NCBI RefSeq assembly: GCF_900101345.1
Contig: NZ_FMUX01000008.1
Location: 132,650 to 196,649 of the forward strand
Length of the DNA stretch: 64,000 nucleotides
Source of the DNA: Desulfoluna spongiiphila
GTDB lineage: Bacteria > Desulfobacterota > Desulfobacteria > Desulfobacterales > Desulfolunaceae
Direction of reading: 5' to 3'
Below the pieces are notes generated by a model. The model saw only the letters and a list, made by a program, of their open reading frames with translations, ran no database searches and was not told the origin of the DNA. This document shows, piece by piece, positions 27,305 to 35,826 of the stretch. Numbering within the stretch: the stretch's first letter is position 1; each line of letters opens with the position of its first letter. The position numbers and the translations under genes are program-made.

Positions 27305-27703
27305 CTATCCCCAGACCTCTTTCATGACCCTCATCCAGTTTCCACCCAAAATCTTACGGATCTCATCCTCTGAATATCCGTGCTTCATCAAGCCGCCAGT
27401 AAGGTTATAGAATGTTTTGGGCAGTTCCACGCCCTGGGGATACACCCAGGGCGGTTCAGTATATGCAGCCTCGGTCCAGGAACCGGAAGCAATGAGCTGT
27501 TTGTAGAGTGCCTTTGCTTTTTCATCCGGGATGATACCGGATTGCCCACCGAAATAATCCGACGCCACCGCAACTCCGTCAATACCGCCCAGCTTAACAA
27601 GGTAATCAATGTGACGGATATAGTCCTCCATTGTGGGGTTGCCCTTTTTCACAACAAAGGGAGGGAACATGACGGCCCCCGTGAGGCCACCACTGTCTTG
27701 CAA
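27305..27703 (-). pseudogene. C-terminal remnant of a membrane dipeptidase (peptidase M19)
   Basis: The 132 residues match the last third of M19 renal-dipeptidase-like enzymes: GGLTGAVMFPPFVV, YIRHIDYLVKLGGIDGVAVA with SDYFGG, and the closing DEIRKILGGNWMRVMKEVWG. Full-length enzymes have 320-400 residues and the metal ligands of the N-terminal half are absent here. Just upstream another frame encodes DKVIKAVA, which would continue the family by one-base shift, and then the similarity ends at a GGGGACGGGGGTCA direct repeat. This is a decayed gene. Confidence 0.75.
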
Positions 27704-27724
27704 CCGCTTTAATGACCTTGTCAG

Positions 27725-27757
27725 AGGGGACGGGGGTCAAGGGGACGGGGGTCAGAC
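27725..27757. repeat. GGGGACGGGGGTCA direct repeat at the dipeptidase break
   Basis: GAGGGGACGGGGGTCA and AAGGGGACGGGGGTCA lie side by side, followed by GACCTACACATCTGACATCTT. Sequences of this type are often seen as dispersed repeats near REP-associated transposases; no transposase is present here. The repeat marks the point where the dipeptidase similarity stops. Confidence 0.5.
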
Positions 27758-27863
27758 CTACACATCTGACATCTTAATTTATTGACCAGCCCCACGAGAG
27801 GCTATCGGAGACTTATAGTAACAATCAAATATATATTGGAACGAAGAGGGGTGATGGGGCAAT

Positions 27864-27889
27864 GATGGGCACGCTCCGCTTTGCCAATC
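27864..27889. repeat. GATGGGC-TGCTCCGC palindromic repeat, copy 1
   Basis: GATGGGCACGCTCCGCTTTGCCAATC is an imperfect palindrome related to the one at 38866-38891. It sits between the dipeptidase remnant and the ABC permease gene. Confidence 0.45.
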
Positions 27890-27972
27890 CTACGAAATTT
27901 CGTGATTCGAATGTTGTTGGTTTTTAGGGGATCTACGCCATGAGAGAAGCCGGTACATAAAACCGGCTCAGC

Positions 27973-29652
27973 TCAGGGCCGTCCGGGGGTCAACCGGCTT
28001 ATCAAAAAACTCAGCGTGGTGGTGAGCATAATGAGCAGGGCACCGTACGCCATGGCAAGTCCGATATTGTACTCGAAAATACCGTTGACCATGGCAATGG
28101 AGACCGGCTTGTTTGAGGCAGTGTACAAAAAGGCTGAGATCGTGTATTCCCCCACGCTTCGAACAAATACCAGGAGGAACCCGGCCAGGAGCCCGGGGGA
28201 GAGCATGGGGAGCATCACGTGCTTAAAGGAGTAGAAGCGAGATGCGCCCAGGCTCTTCGAGGCCTCCAGCAGGGTATCGCTGAGACTCTGAAACGAGAGG
28301 TGGGCGGTCTTCACCATGATGGGCAGGGAGCGAATCATATAGCCCAGGGGCAGAAGAATCCAGGTGCCCACAAGGACCGTGTTAAAAGTAAACGGGGTGG
28401 GCTCGTTGCTGGCGTTGATGATGTTGATGGCGATGGCGCTGGCCGGCATGGCCCAGGGCAGCATCACCAAAACCTCCACCAGAGCCTTTGCCTTTAATTG
28501 GGTTTTTTCGATCAGGTAGGACGAGGGAACCGCGATGACAAGGCAGCCGAGGGAGGCCACCAGGGAGAGGGTGACGCTGTTCAAAAAGGGGGCAAAGGCT
28601 CGACGCTTCGTGAAGATCGCCAGATAGTTTTCAACGGAGAACTCCCTGGGGTAGATGCTCACCATCCAGGAGCCTGACTTGACGAAGGAGAGAAGAAGGA
28701 TCGTTCCCACCGGCAGCAGCACCATCAGGAGAAGAAAACCGAAGAAACACGACACCAGCGCACGGTACCCCCGATGCCGGATGGAGACGGGTTCGAAGGG
28801 CACGCCCTTTACCGACGGATGAAATAGTTTGTTGGCTTCATACCACCTGAGCGATAAAAAAACGGCAAAAGAGATAAGCGTTAAAGTCACCACCTGGGTG
28901 GCCGCCACCCCCATAAAGTTGTTCGCCTTGGAGAGCAGAATCTGGGTGGTGAGCACCTTGTAGCCCCCACCGATGATCATGGGTGCGGTAAACGAACCGA
29001 TACCGGTCATAAATGTGATGGCACTGGCCGTAATCAGAGCAGGGGTGATAAAGGGCAAAATGACCGAGGTGAAAAGATGAAAGCCTGAGGCCCCCAGGTT
29101 CCTGGCGCTCTCCACCACCGAGGCGTCAATCTGCCGGATGGCAAGAGAGACCGCGATGTAAAAATAGACATACTGGGTGTAGGCGTGGACAAACAAAATA
29201 CCCGGCAACCCGGAAAATACATAAGGCGCCCCGGTCAATCCCAGGAGCGACTCAAGGCTTTTGGTCACCAGCCCGCTCTCTCCGTAAAGCTGAACAAAAG
29301 CAAAGACAATGATGATCCCCGGCAGCATCACCGGCAGAAGCAGCAACTTGTCGATGACTCGCTTTCCGGGGCACTCATAAAAGTGGACGAAAAAAGCAAG
29401 GGTCGTTCCGATGAGGCCGCAGACCACCACGGTCAGACTTCCCACCACCATGGAGTTTTTCAGCACCACAAGCCGAGCCTCGGAGGTGAACTGTGCCACA
29501 TAGTGGGCCGCAGAAAAGCCCCCCTTGTGGGTAAAACTCACCGCCACGGTCTTGAGCGCTGGATAGAGAATATAACCCACCAGGCACCAAAGCAGGGCTG
29601 CAACACCGACGGCACCCATGACATGGTGCCTTCTCATTTGTACGTGATGCAT
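27973..29652 (-). CDS. ABC transporter permease with two fused permease domains
   Basis: The 559-residue product has about twelve hydrophobic helices in two halves. Each half carries the EAA-type loop that docks the ATPase: ESARNLGASGFHLFTSVILP in the first and EASKSLGASRFYSFKHVMLP in the second. This fused layout is typical of FbpB-like (ferric iron) and some 2-aminoethylphosphonate or spermidine-type importers. It works with the ATPase and binding protein encoded upstream on the same strand. The gap to the ATPase gene is 340 bases and contains a repeat, unusual for such an operon. The substrate is not certain. Confidence 0.87.
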   Translation of the reverse strand: MHHVQMRRHHVMGAVGVAALLWCLVGYILYPALKTVAVSFTHKGGFSAAHYVAQFTSEARLVVLKNSMVVGSLTVVVCGLIGTTLAFFVHFYECPGKRVIDKLLLLPVMLPGIIIVFAFVQLYGESGLVTKSLESLLGLTGAPYVFSGLPGILFVHAYTQYVYFYIAVSLAIRQIDASVVESARNLGASGFHLFTSVILPFITPALITASAITFMTGIGSFTAPMIIGGGYKVLTTQILLSKANNFMGVAATQVVTLTLISFAVFLSLRWYEANKLFHPSVKGVPFEPVSIRHRGYRALVSCFFGFLLLMVLLPVGTILLLSFVKSGSWMVSIYPREFSVENYLAIFTKRRAFAPFLNSVTLSLVASLGCLVIAVPSSYLIEKTQLKAKALVEVLVMLPWAMPASAIAINIINASNEPTPFTFNTVLVGTWILLPLGYMIRSLPIMVKTAHLSFQSLSDTLLEASKSLGASRFYSFKHVMLPMLSPGLLAGFLLVFVRSVGEYTISAFLYTASNKPVSIAMVNGIFEYNIGLAMAYGALLIMLTTTLSFLISRLTPGRP

Positions 29653-29992
29653 CGTTGACCTATTGTTTAAATTCAGATCGATCCAGCCTCCGGCGGCCCT
29701 GCCGCGACCTTTAAATCAACCGCGAAAGATCGACCGAAACGGAGCGCCGCACTCCGGTGCGGCTTTTAAGTCCGTCGTTATCCGTGCCGCACAGGAGTGC
29801 GGCGCTCCAGGGGGCAAAAGTATTCGCTGGGTGCACCAAAATCAAAGCCCGTCATGCCCCGAACGTCTCGGTAAAATCGGAACCTTGGGTGACCCGGACA
29901 TGGTGCACAGAGTGCACCCTAAGGGCTGTAGGCCTTTTGGGACGGTGTCATCTATAACACCCTGGTGGCTCAAACGATGACCAAGGTAGGAA
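29653..29992. other. 340-base gap inside the ABC operon, repeat-filled
   Basis: No gene. It holds a family A 5' module (29686-29705), the inverted copy of family B (29726-29814) and short inverted repeats around GGTGCAC near 29900. It separates the ATPase from the permease gene. Confidence 0.65.
29726..29814 (-). repeat. Palindromic repeat family B, copy 2 (inverted)
   Basis: Reading the minus strand gives nearly the same sequence as 1057-1146, including the flanking TTTCGGTCGATCTTT. The two arms GGAGCGCCGCACTCC and GGAGTGCGGCGCTCC can form a long hairpin. A family A end (29686-29705) abuts it. Confidence 0.8.
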
Positions 29993-31039
29993 CTACCTGT
30001 CCAACAAAGAGATGCTCTGCACGGGGATCGACAAAAACAGAGTGTCCCCCGGCATCATGGGGTGATGGTCTCCCCGGGTATTCAGGGCAACCACGCGAAA
30101 GGAAACGCCCTCAACCCGCACAACATGCTCCACCCAGCCCCCGTTTAACCGGGTCTCTTTAAGCATCCCTTTGAAGGCATTGGGGCCTTTGGGTTTGGTA
30201 ACGGAAAGGGAGATATCCTGGGGCCGGATGGAGACAAAGCGCCCCCGCTTTTTGGAACCATCCAACTCAAGGGAAAGCCCCCCCGGCAGCATGGCCCTTC
30301 CTGACTCAACCACCACATCGAACAAATTGGTCTCTCCGACGAACTGCGCCACAAAGGCACTGTCCGGGCTCGAATAAACCTTTTGGGGAGTTCCAACCTG
30401 CGTGCAGGTGCCTTTATCAAAAACCGCCAGACGATCGGAAAGGGTCAAGGCCTCGGCCTGGTCATGGGTGACAAAAAGGGTGGTGATACCCAACCGCTTC
30501 TGGAGCGATTTGATCTCCAGTCGCATCTTGTCCCGTAGCCGTGCATCAAGATTTGACAATGGCTCATCCAGAAGAAGCACCCTGGGCTCTGTGACCAGGC
30601 AACGGGCCAGGGCCACCCGCTGCTGCTCGCCGCCGGACAACTCGGAGATGCTGCGGTTTTCCATGCCGCTCAGCCCCATCATCTCCATGTATGTCTCAAT
30701 GGCATTGCGGATCTCCCGGCGTTTTTTCTTCTGTACCTTGAGCCCGTAAGCGATGTTTTGATAAACCGACAGAAAAGGAAACAGTGCGTAGTTCTGAAAG
30801 ACCATGCCCACGTTACGCATCTCCGGTGGCAGGTGGGTGATTTCCTGATCTCCCAGGTAGATGGTCCCCTCATCCGGTGTGATAAAGCCTGCGATAAGGC
30901 GAAGGAGGGTTGTCTTTCCACAACCGGACGGCCCCAGAAAGGTAAAGAACTCCCCCTCCTCAACGGCAAGGTTGATCCCTGAGCACGCGGCAACCCCGTC
31001 AAATGTTTTCCCTACACCTTTTAGAGTCAGCGCGCCCAT
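29993..31039 (-). CDS. ABC transporter ATP-binding protein (Fbp/Pot type)
   Basis: The 348-residue ATPase powers the importer. Walker A is GPSGCGKT (36-43), the Q-loop lies in VFQNYALFP, the signature is LSGGEQQ (134-140), Walker B ends LLLDEP with Asp158-Glu159, and the switch His is in FVTHD. A C-terminal TOBE-like domain (about 240-348) with FVSIRPQDISLS follows, as in PotA and FbpC. GGAGAG precedes the ATG. It begins 9 bases after the binding-protein gene ends. Confidence 0.9.
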   Translation of the reverse strand: MGALTLKGVGKTFDGVAACSGINLAVEEGEFFTFLGPSGCGKTTLLRLIAGFITPDEGTIYLGDQEITHLPPEMRNVGMVFQNYALFPFLSVYQNIAYGLKVQKKKRREIRNAIETYMEMMGLSGMENRSISELSGGEQQRVALARCLVTEPRVLLLDEPLSNLDARLRDKMRLEIKSLQKRLGITTLFVTHDQAEALTLSDRLAVFDKGTCTQVGTPQKVYSSPDSAFVAQFVGETNLFDVVVESGRAMLPGGLSLELDGSKKRGRFVSIRPQDISLSVTKPKGPNAFKGMLKETRLNGGWVEHVVRVEGVSFRVVALNTRGDHHPMMPGDTLFLSIPVQSISLLDR

Positions 31040-31048
31040 GGGACTCTC

Positions 31049-32089
31049 CTACCTTCGATCTTTGCCCACATCTTTCACCTCTGCGTCCCATGTCTGCATC
31101 CACTGGGATTGCTTGGCAGAGAGAGCGCCCCAATCAACATCCATGGCCTTAAACCGGGTCGATGCCATCCAGGCCGGTGCGTTGGCGATGGCATCGGGAT
31201 GCGTGGGGAGACGGTTGAACTTGCGGGCAAGCAGGGCCTGAATCTTGGCGCTTCCGGCAAACTCCACAAAGGCTTTACCGGCGTTGGGGTGTTTGCCCCC
31301 CTTGATAAGGGCGATGCCGTCGGTAATGACCGGTGAACCGCTGTTGGCATCAATGATCTCCAAGGGCAGATGATTTTTTATTCTGTTGTCGATCACGCCG
31401 TTAAGTACGGCAAAACTGAGGGGGGCTTCCTTTCTCCCCACGGCCTGGAACTGAAGGGAGCCGCTGCCGTAATAGCGCTTGGTGTTGGCGTCCATTTTTT
31501 TCAGAAAATCCCACCCTTGGGCCAGCTCTCCGCGTTTTTCATACTGCTGCAGTAAAGCGGAATACGTCGCACGGGCAGAAGAGGAGAGGGCGTTTCGAAA
31601 AACGAGCTGGCCCTTGTACTTTGTGTCGGCAAGGTCGCTCCAGTCTGCCGGGGCGTCCTCGGGGTTCATCATCTCGCTGTTGTAAAACATCACCACAGGG
31701 GTTTGAATCGTCCCGAACCAATACCCCGCCTCATCCCTGAACAACGGGTTGAGTTTTTCCGCCCACGTTGGGAAAAACGGGGTGAACAGCCCCTCGCTTT
31801 TCAACTCAAAAAAAACAGAAGAGGCCGCACCATACATCACATCGGCCTGGGGGTTGGCTTTTTCTGCCCGCACCCGGTCTGCCAGTTGCCCCTTTAAATT
31901 GATAAAATCGACCTTTACGCCGGTCTCCTCCTCAAAGGCATCGGCAACCACCTCCAGCAGGGACTCCCCATGGGTGGAGTAGACCACCACCTTTTTCTCC
32001 AGCAGGTCGCCGGCCATCACGGGGCTGCCGCCCCATGCCATGCCCAGCAACGCAGCCACCGCAATGACCAAACCACGCGTACGCATCAT
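31049..32089 (-). CDS. Periplasmic binding protein of the ABC importer (FbpA-like)
   Basis: The 346-residue product has a signal peptide (MMRTRGLVIAVAALLGMAWG, cleaved after SPVMA) and the class 2 binding fold of iron- and polyamine-type proteins: KVVVYSTHGESLLEVVADAF, the hinge strand ADVMYGAASSVFFEL, and the second-lobe GSPVITDGIALIKGGKHPNA. The pair of adjacent tyrosines seen in ferric-binding proteins appears as RYYGSGS near residue 190, which allows but does not prove ferric iron as substrate. It is first in the operon; AAGGAG precedes the ATG. Confidence 0.85.
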   Translation of the reverse strand: MMRTRGLVIAVAALLGMAWGGSPVMAGDLLEKKVVVYSTHGESLLEVVADAFEEETGVKVDFINLKGQLADRVRAEKANPQADVMYGAASSVFFELKSEGLFTPFFPTWAEKLNPLFRDEAGYWFGTIQTPVVMFYNSEMMNPEDAPADWSDLADTKYKGQLVFRNALSSSARATYSALLQQYEKRGELAQGWDFLKKMDANTKRYYGSGSLQFQAVGRKEAPLSFAVLNGVIDNRIKNHLPLEIIDANSGSPVITDGIALIKGGKHPNAGKAFVEFAGSAKIQALLARKFNRLPTHPDAIANAPAWMASTRFKAMDVDWGALSAKQSQWMQTWDAEVKDVGKDRR

Positions 32090-32153
32090 GTCTCACTCCT
32101 TTTTCACTGTGCTCACTTCGTTTTAAGGGTGCAGGAAAAACACAAAAAGCAAT

Positions 32154-32237
32154 GCCTCCGGCGGCAAGGTGTGCCACCTTGAAAGCAGGTTATCGCAGGG
32201 GTTTGTCCCTCGTTCCTCGGGCCAACCCTCAGCGATA
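32154..32237 (-). repeat. Repeat family A, 3' module, minus orientation
   Basis: On the minus strand: stem TATCGCTGAGGGTTGGCCC, loop GAGGAACGA, pairing arm GGGACAAACCCCTGCGATA, then AAGGTGGCACACCTT and GCCGCCGGAGGC. The stem differs from every other copy yet pairs at about 14 of 19 positions. It lies just upstream of the ABC operon. Confidence 0.75.
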
Positions 32238-32697
32238 TTCTATCGGATCATTTATTCCCACCAGCCTAACAGCAGGATAAAAAATTGCCCGGATAGTTCA
32301 CGAGTCGTGATGCCTTCAGATCCTGGCACCAGGTGAGTTGCGATTCCTCATGACGAATCCGGGACAGGGGAGAGCCCGTCAATACATCCAGAGCCCTTGC
32401 CTCTGCTGTTATCCATGGAATTTATGTGTCGAGGCACAAGGAGTAAAAGGATTCCACGGTGGTGTCAAATTGGTTATTTTTATGTCAGGGGATGAAGGAA
32501 TAGAAATAATGGATATACGCGGGGAAGGAAGAATTTTCAAAGGCAATGCCTGGGGTTGGATGAACCCTGATGGTTGAATGCGCGAATGGCAGGACCGTGC
32601 TCATCATGGGTCGCGGGGGCTTCCATGTCGATAATATGATGTGTGTCATTTGCATTGCCGGGCAGACCTCGGCGCGGTCCGTGTATCTGCACCGGTT
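32238..32697. other. Intergenic region of about 460 bases, nothing recognised
   Basis: Between the ABC operon start and the autotransporter end. No convincing gene, terminator or repeat; the promoter of the ABC operon should be at the left side, around 32100-32160. Confidence 0.5.
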
Positions 32698-35619
32698 CTA
32701 CCAACGGTAGGACAGGTTCAATCCGGCACCCCACTCGTATCCGTTGCTTGTGAGGGCATACATTCCTCCGCCGCTTACCTGCAAAGCGCTTGAGATGTCG
32801 GTTTCAAGGCCGATACCGGTGACCAGCACATGTTCGCCCCGGTTTTGCCCCACAAAGGGATAGCTGGTTTCCGGGTGGGATGCCAGGGCGGCGTCAATGG
32901 TATGGTCGCTGTTTTTGTTGGCATACCAGTCGTGCTCATAGCCCATGAAAGCCAAGGGATGGAGGCCCATACCACGGGTGATGCTCTTAAAGCGTGCCTG
33001 GACTCCGACGGAGGTGACAATGGACTGCGCATCGGCTGAGTCCACCTGTAAGCTCAGGTCCGGATTGCCCGATTCGGTGAATGATTCCTGGTAATAATAG
33101 GCGTAGAGAAGGCCGAGCTCAGGGGAGAGCGTTACCCAATCGGTTGGTCGCCAGGGCAGGCGCGCCTTTACCCCGCCGTAGAAACTGTGGCTGTCAAAGT
33201 CCGCTTCGGGGCGTTCTGTTGTGTTCCCCAGGGTCACAGCCCGCTCGGAGTTGTGTTGCCCGTAGGCATAGCCGATCAGTCCGCTGATATCGATCCGTGA
33301 GGCGGTCTCCTTATTCAGGTACATGCCGAGCTGGTAGATATCGCTGTCAAAATCCTGCCAGGCGGCATCATGTTCATCCATCTTCTGGGTTCCATACGCA
33401 AGGTACACGCCCAGGGCGGCGTCCTCACTCTGCGTGAGATCCGTGCCCACAACCAGACCGAATAAGTCGTAATTAAAATCACCGAGGCCCTCGTCCCCGT
33501 CGATATCACCACGCACATAGCTGGCATCGGCCCAGAATCGTTTGCGGGTGGCAACGTCGCTGGTTTCCACCCCCTGGCCGGTTGCAATGCGGCTGCCGGA
33601 AGAGGCATGGTTTAAGACCGTGTTCATGGTCATGTCCATGTGCTCAAGGGCCACCGTCATATAAGAAGAGTAAGGCTCTGCATGGATGGAATCCATGTGG
33701 ACGGCCACTTGCGCGTTGGTAAGGGCATCCAGGGCCTGGGTGATGGTAACGTTGCCTGCAGCGCTTGCGTTGACCAGCAAACTTGCGGCACTGGAGTGGT
33801 TGGCCGTCTGGAGGGCAGGGTGGCTCGTCAGGGTCGAGACCGATTGCTTGGCGGCGGTCAGGGTGAGATCCGGCTTTCCGTTTGTGTTTTTGTTTCCCAC
33901 TGTAAAATCGATCAGCGCAGGGATGGTGCCGTCCTCCACCAGGGGAAGGTTCGAACCGGTCTGAAGGGTTCCTGCGCCGCCATTACTGGCAATGAGCGTA
34001 AACTCCTTGCTGTCCATGGCGCTGGCTGTCAATGGCTTTAATGTGGCCACCTTTACCTCTCCGATGGCGGTGAGATCCACATCGCCGTCACCGTAATGCA
34101 GAATGTCGCTGGTCGCCACGCCCCCGTTGACATCAAGGGCAGCCCAAAACTTACCACCGGTGGACCGGGTAAGGGTCGTTGACGGGCCAAAGACCAACTG
34201 GTTGTTGATGGTTGCGGAATGCAGGCGGGTGACGGAGGGGCCTACCTGGAGCAGGCCGTCGTCATACACGGTAAGGCTACCGGTCCCGGCAAGGGTTCCG
34301 TTAGCATAGTACTCGCCAAACACGCCGATGCGCCCGTTGTTTGTGATATTGGACGAAGCGTTGTGGTAAAACGCCGCCGTGTTGTAGACATTCATCTGCC
34401 CGCCGGAGGCAATGGTCAGGTCCACCAAAGAACTTCTGGTGCTCACCCAGCCAAACAGGCGCAGGACACCCTGGCTGTTGATATTGATATCGGCATGGCC
34501 GTGCAGGTGAAGCTCGTCCAGCACCGTCAGCATGGAGTCGTTGAGCGTTATGGATGAACCGGTATCGATGAATACATGGCTGTAAACAGCATCTGAGATG
34601 TTGTTTTGCGTGTACTGGGTGGTGGCGCCGTTGTGATTGAGGTCAATGATGCTATTTCCGCGAATCCCCGAGTCGATGTCGGAACCATCCAGGATCACGG
34701 TCCCATCCGTTACAATAACAATGTCTGAGGTAAGGTGGCCACCGGACCCGAAATTGAGTGTTGAATTTTTAACGGTCAGCCCATCGTTCATCTGGATGCT
34801 TGTGTTGCCCCCGACAACGACACGGCTGTCTTCCACGTATAGTTTTTCGAGTTCCAACGATGTCCGGGATCCCTTGAGCTCAAGTTGAGCCCCGTTTATC
34901 AGCCGGAACTGGTCCGTGGAATTGAAATACGCGTTGCTGTAGGTAAAGGTCAGCGCCCCTCCGTTGATGGTGCCGCTGACGGGCGAATGAAAGTAGAGGC
35001 GCTCGTCGTCATAGGTTGCTGACAGCGAGCCGGAGTAGAAAAATTCCAGGGACGCCCCGGGGTCAATGTCAAGGTTGAAGGTTTGCGGTGCATAGAGCCG
35101 CTGCATGCCCGTGATTTTGTTGGTCCCGCTGCCGATATGAAGGGCCATGGGGGCTGTGGCGATAAACCCTGGGCTTCGTATGGTGAAATCCATGGTCGCG
35201 TTATTCAGGGTGAGGCGGTTGTCGGCCCCATAAAACAACAGCTGGATGGCCCCGGAATCGAAGTCGGCGTTGTTGATCTCAAAATGGCTGCACTGCACGG
35301 TACGCTTCCAGCCGCTTAAGTGCATCTGGTCGAAATCCGACCCCTGGAATGTGATGGCCATGCGGTGGGGATCCGTCAGGTCGCCAAAGGTAACATCGGC
35401 CCAGACTTTGTGAGGATACGCAGTTATGGACGTGTCTCCTTCCACTAAAATCTTGTAATTCTTACCTGCAGGGAAAAACAGGGCGTCGTACTTTGGGTCA
35501 AAGCTGCCGATCATTCCGAAACCGTTTATAAATCCACCTGAAGTCTGAACAAGCGTGTCGGCGGCCGCTGAGCTGACCATGCCGAGAAAAATACATGCGA
35601 GAATAAGTCGTTTTCTCAT
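32698..35619 (-). CDS. Autotransporter 1 (beta-helix passenger, C-terminal barrel)
   Basis: The 973-residue product has a signal peptide (MRKRLILACIFLGMVSSAAA) and a long passenger (about 25-680) rich in Asn, Gly, Ser and Thr with repeated strand patterns such as NNATMDFTI and VKNSTLNFGSGG, as in parallel beta-helices. The C-terminal 270 residues form the outer-membrane barrel, from about AYGTQKMDEHD to the last strand WGAGLNLSYRW, which ends in an aromatic residue as expected for Bam recognition. The barrel and the linker (DSIHAEPYSSYMTVALEH) are clearly shared with the protein at 44567-47545; the passengers are not. GGAGA precedes the ATG. The surface function is unknown. Confidence 0.88.
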   Translation of the reverse strand: MRKRLILACIFLGMVSSAAADTLVQTSGGFINGFGMIGSFDPKYDALFFPAGKNYKILVEGDTSITAYPHKVWADVTFGDLTDPHRMAITFQGSDFDQMHLSGWKRTVQCSHFEINNADFDSGAIQLLFYGADNRLTLNNATMDFTIRSPGFIATAPMALHIGSGTNKITGMQRLYAPQTFNLDIDPGASLEFFYSGSLSATYDDERLYFHSPVSGTINGGALTFTYSNAYFNSTDQFRLINGAQLELKGSRTSLELEKLYVEDSRVVVGGNTSIQMNDGLTVKNSTLNFGSGGHLTSDIVIVTDGTVILDGSDIDSGIRGNSIIDLNHNGATTQYTQNNISDAVYSHVFIDTGSSITLNDSMLTVLDELHLHGHADININSQGVLRLFGWVSTRSSLVDLTIASGGQMNVYNTAAFYHNASSNITNNGRIGVFGEYYANGTLAGTGSLTVYDDGLLQVGPSVTRLHSATINNQLVFGPSTTLTRSTGGKFWAALDVNGGVATSDILHYGDGDVDLTAIGEVKVATLKPLTASAMDSKEFTLIASNGGAGTLQTGSNLPLVEDGTIPALIDFTVGNKNTNGKPDLTLTAAKQSVSTLTSHPALQTANHSSAASLLVNASAAGNVTITQALDALTNAQVAVHMDSIHAEPYSSYMTVALEHMDMTMNTVLNHASSGSRIATGQGVETSDVATRKRFWADASYVRGDIDGDEGLGDFNYDLFGLVVGTDLTQSEDAALGVYLAYGTQKMDEHDAAWQDFDSDIYQLGMYLNKETASRIDISGLIGYAYGQHNSERAVTLGNTTERPEADFDSHSFYGGVKARLPWRPTDWVTLSPELGLLYAYYYQESFTESGNPDLSLQVDSADAQSIVTSVGVQARFKSITRGMGLHPLAFMGYEHDWYANKNSDHTIDAALASHPETSYPFVGQNRGEHVLVTGIGLETDISSALQVSGGGMYALTSNGYEWGAGLNLSYRW

Positions 35620-35775
35620 CGTGTTTTTCTCCTGTCACAGCGTATACGATGCGTTGAAGAGACGATGCAGGGCGACCCTGATGTAAAAGGTGTGCCCCCT
35701 TGAAAGAAGGTCGCGAATGCGAAATTAATTCATGACGTTTTTTAAGACCTGCTTCTTCAATTCTTTAAGCATTTA

Positions 35776-35799
35776 GCCCCCGGCAGGTCTGCCGGGGGC
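35776..35799 (-). repeat. Repeat family A, isolated degenerate 5' module
   Basis: GCCCCCGGCAGGTCTGCCGG followed by GGGC resembles the 5' module of family A. Near 35694-35720 weak traces of the 3' module (AAGGTGTGCCCCCTTGAAAG) remain. Confidence 0.5.
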
Positions 35800-35826
35800 A
35801 TACGCTGAAGTGTTACACCCATTTAA

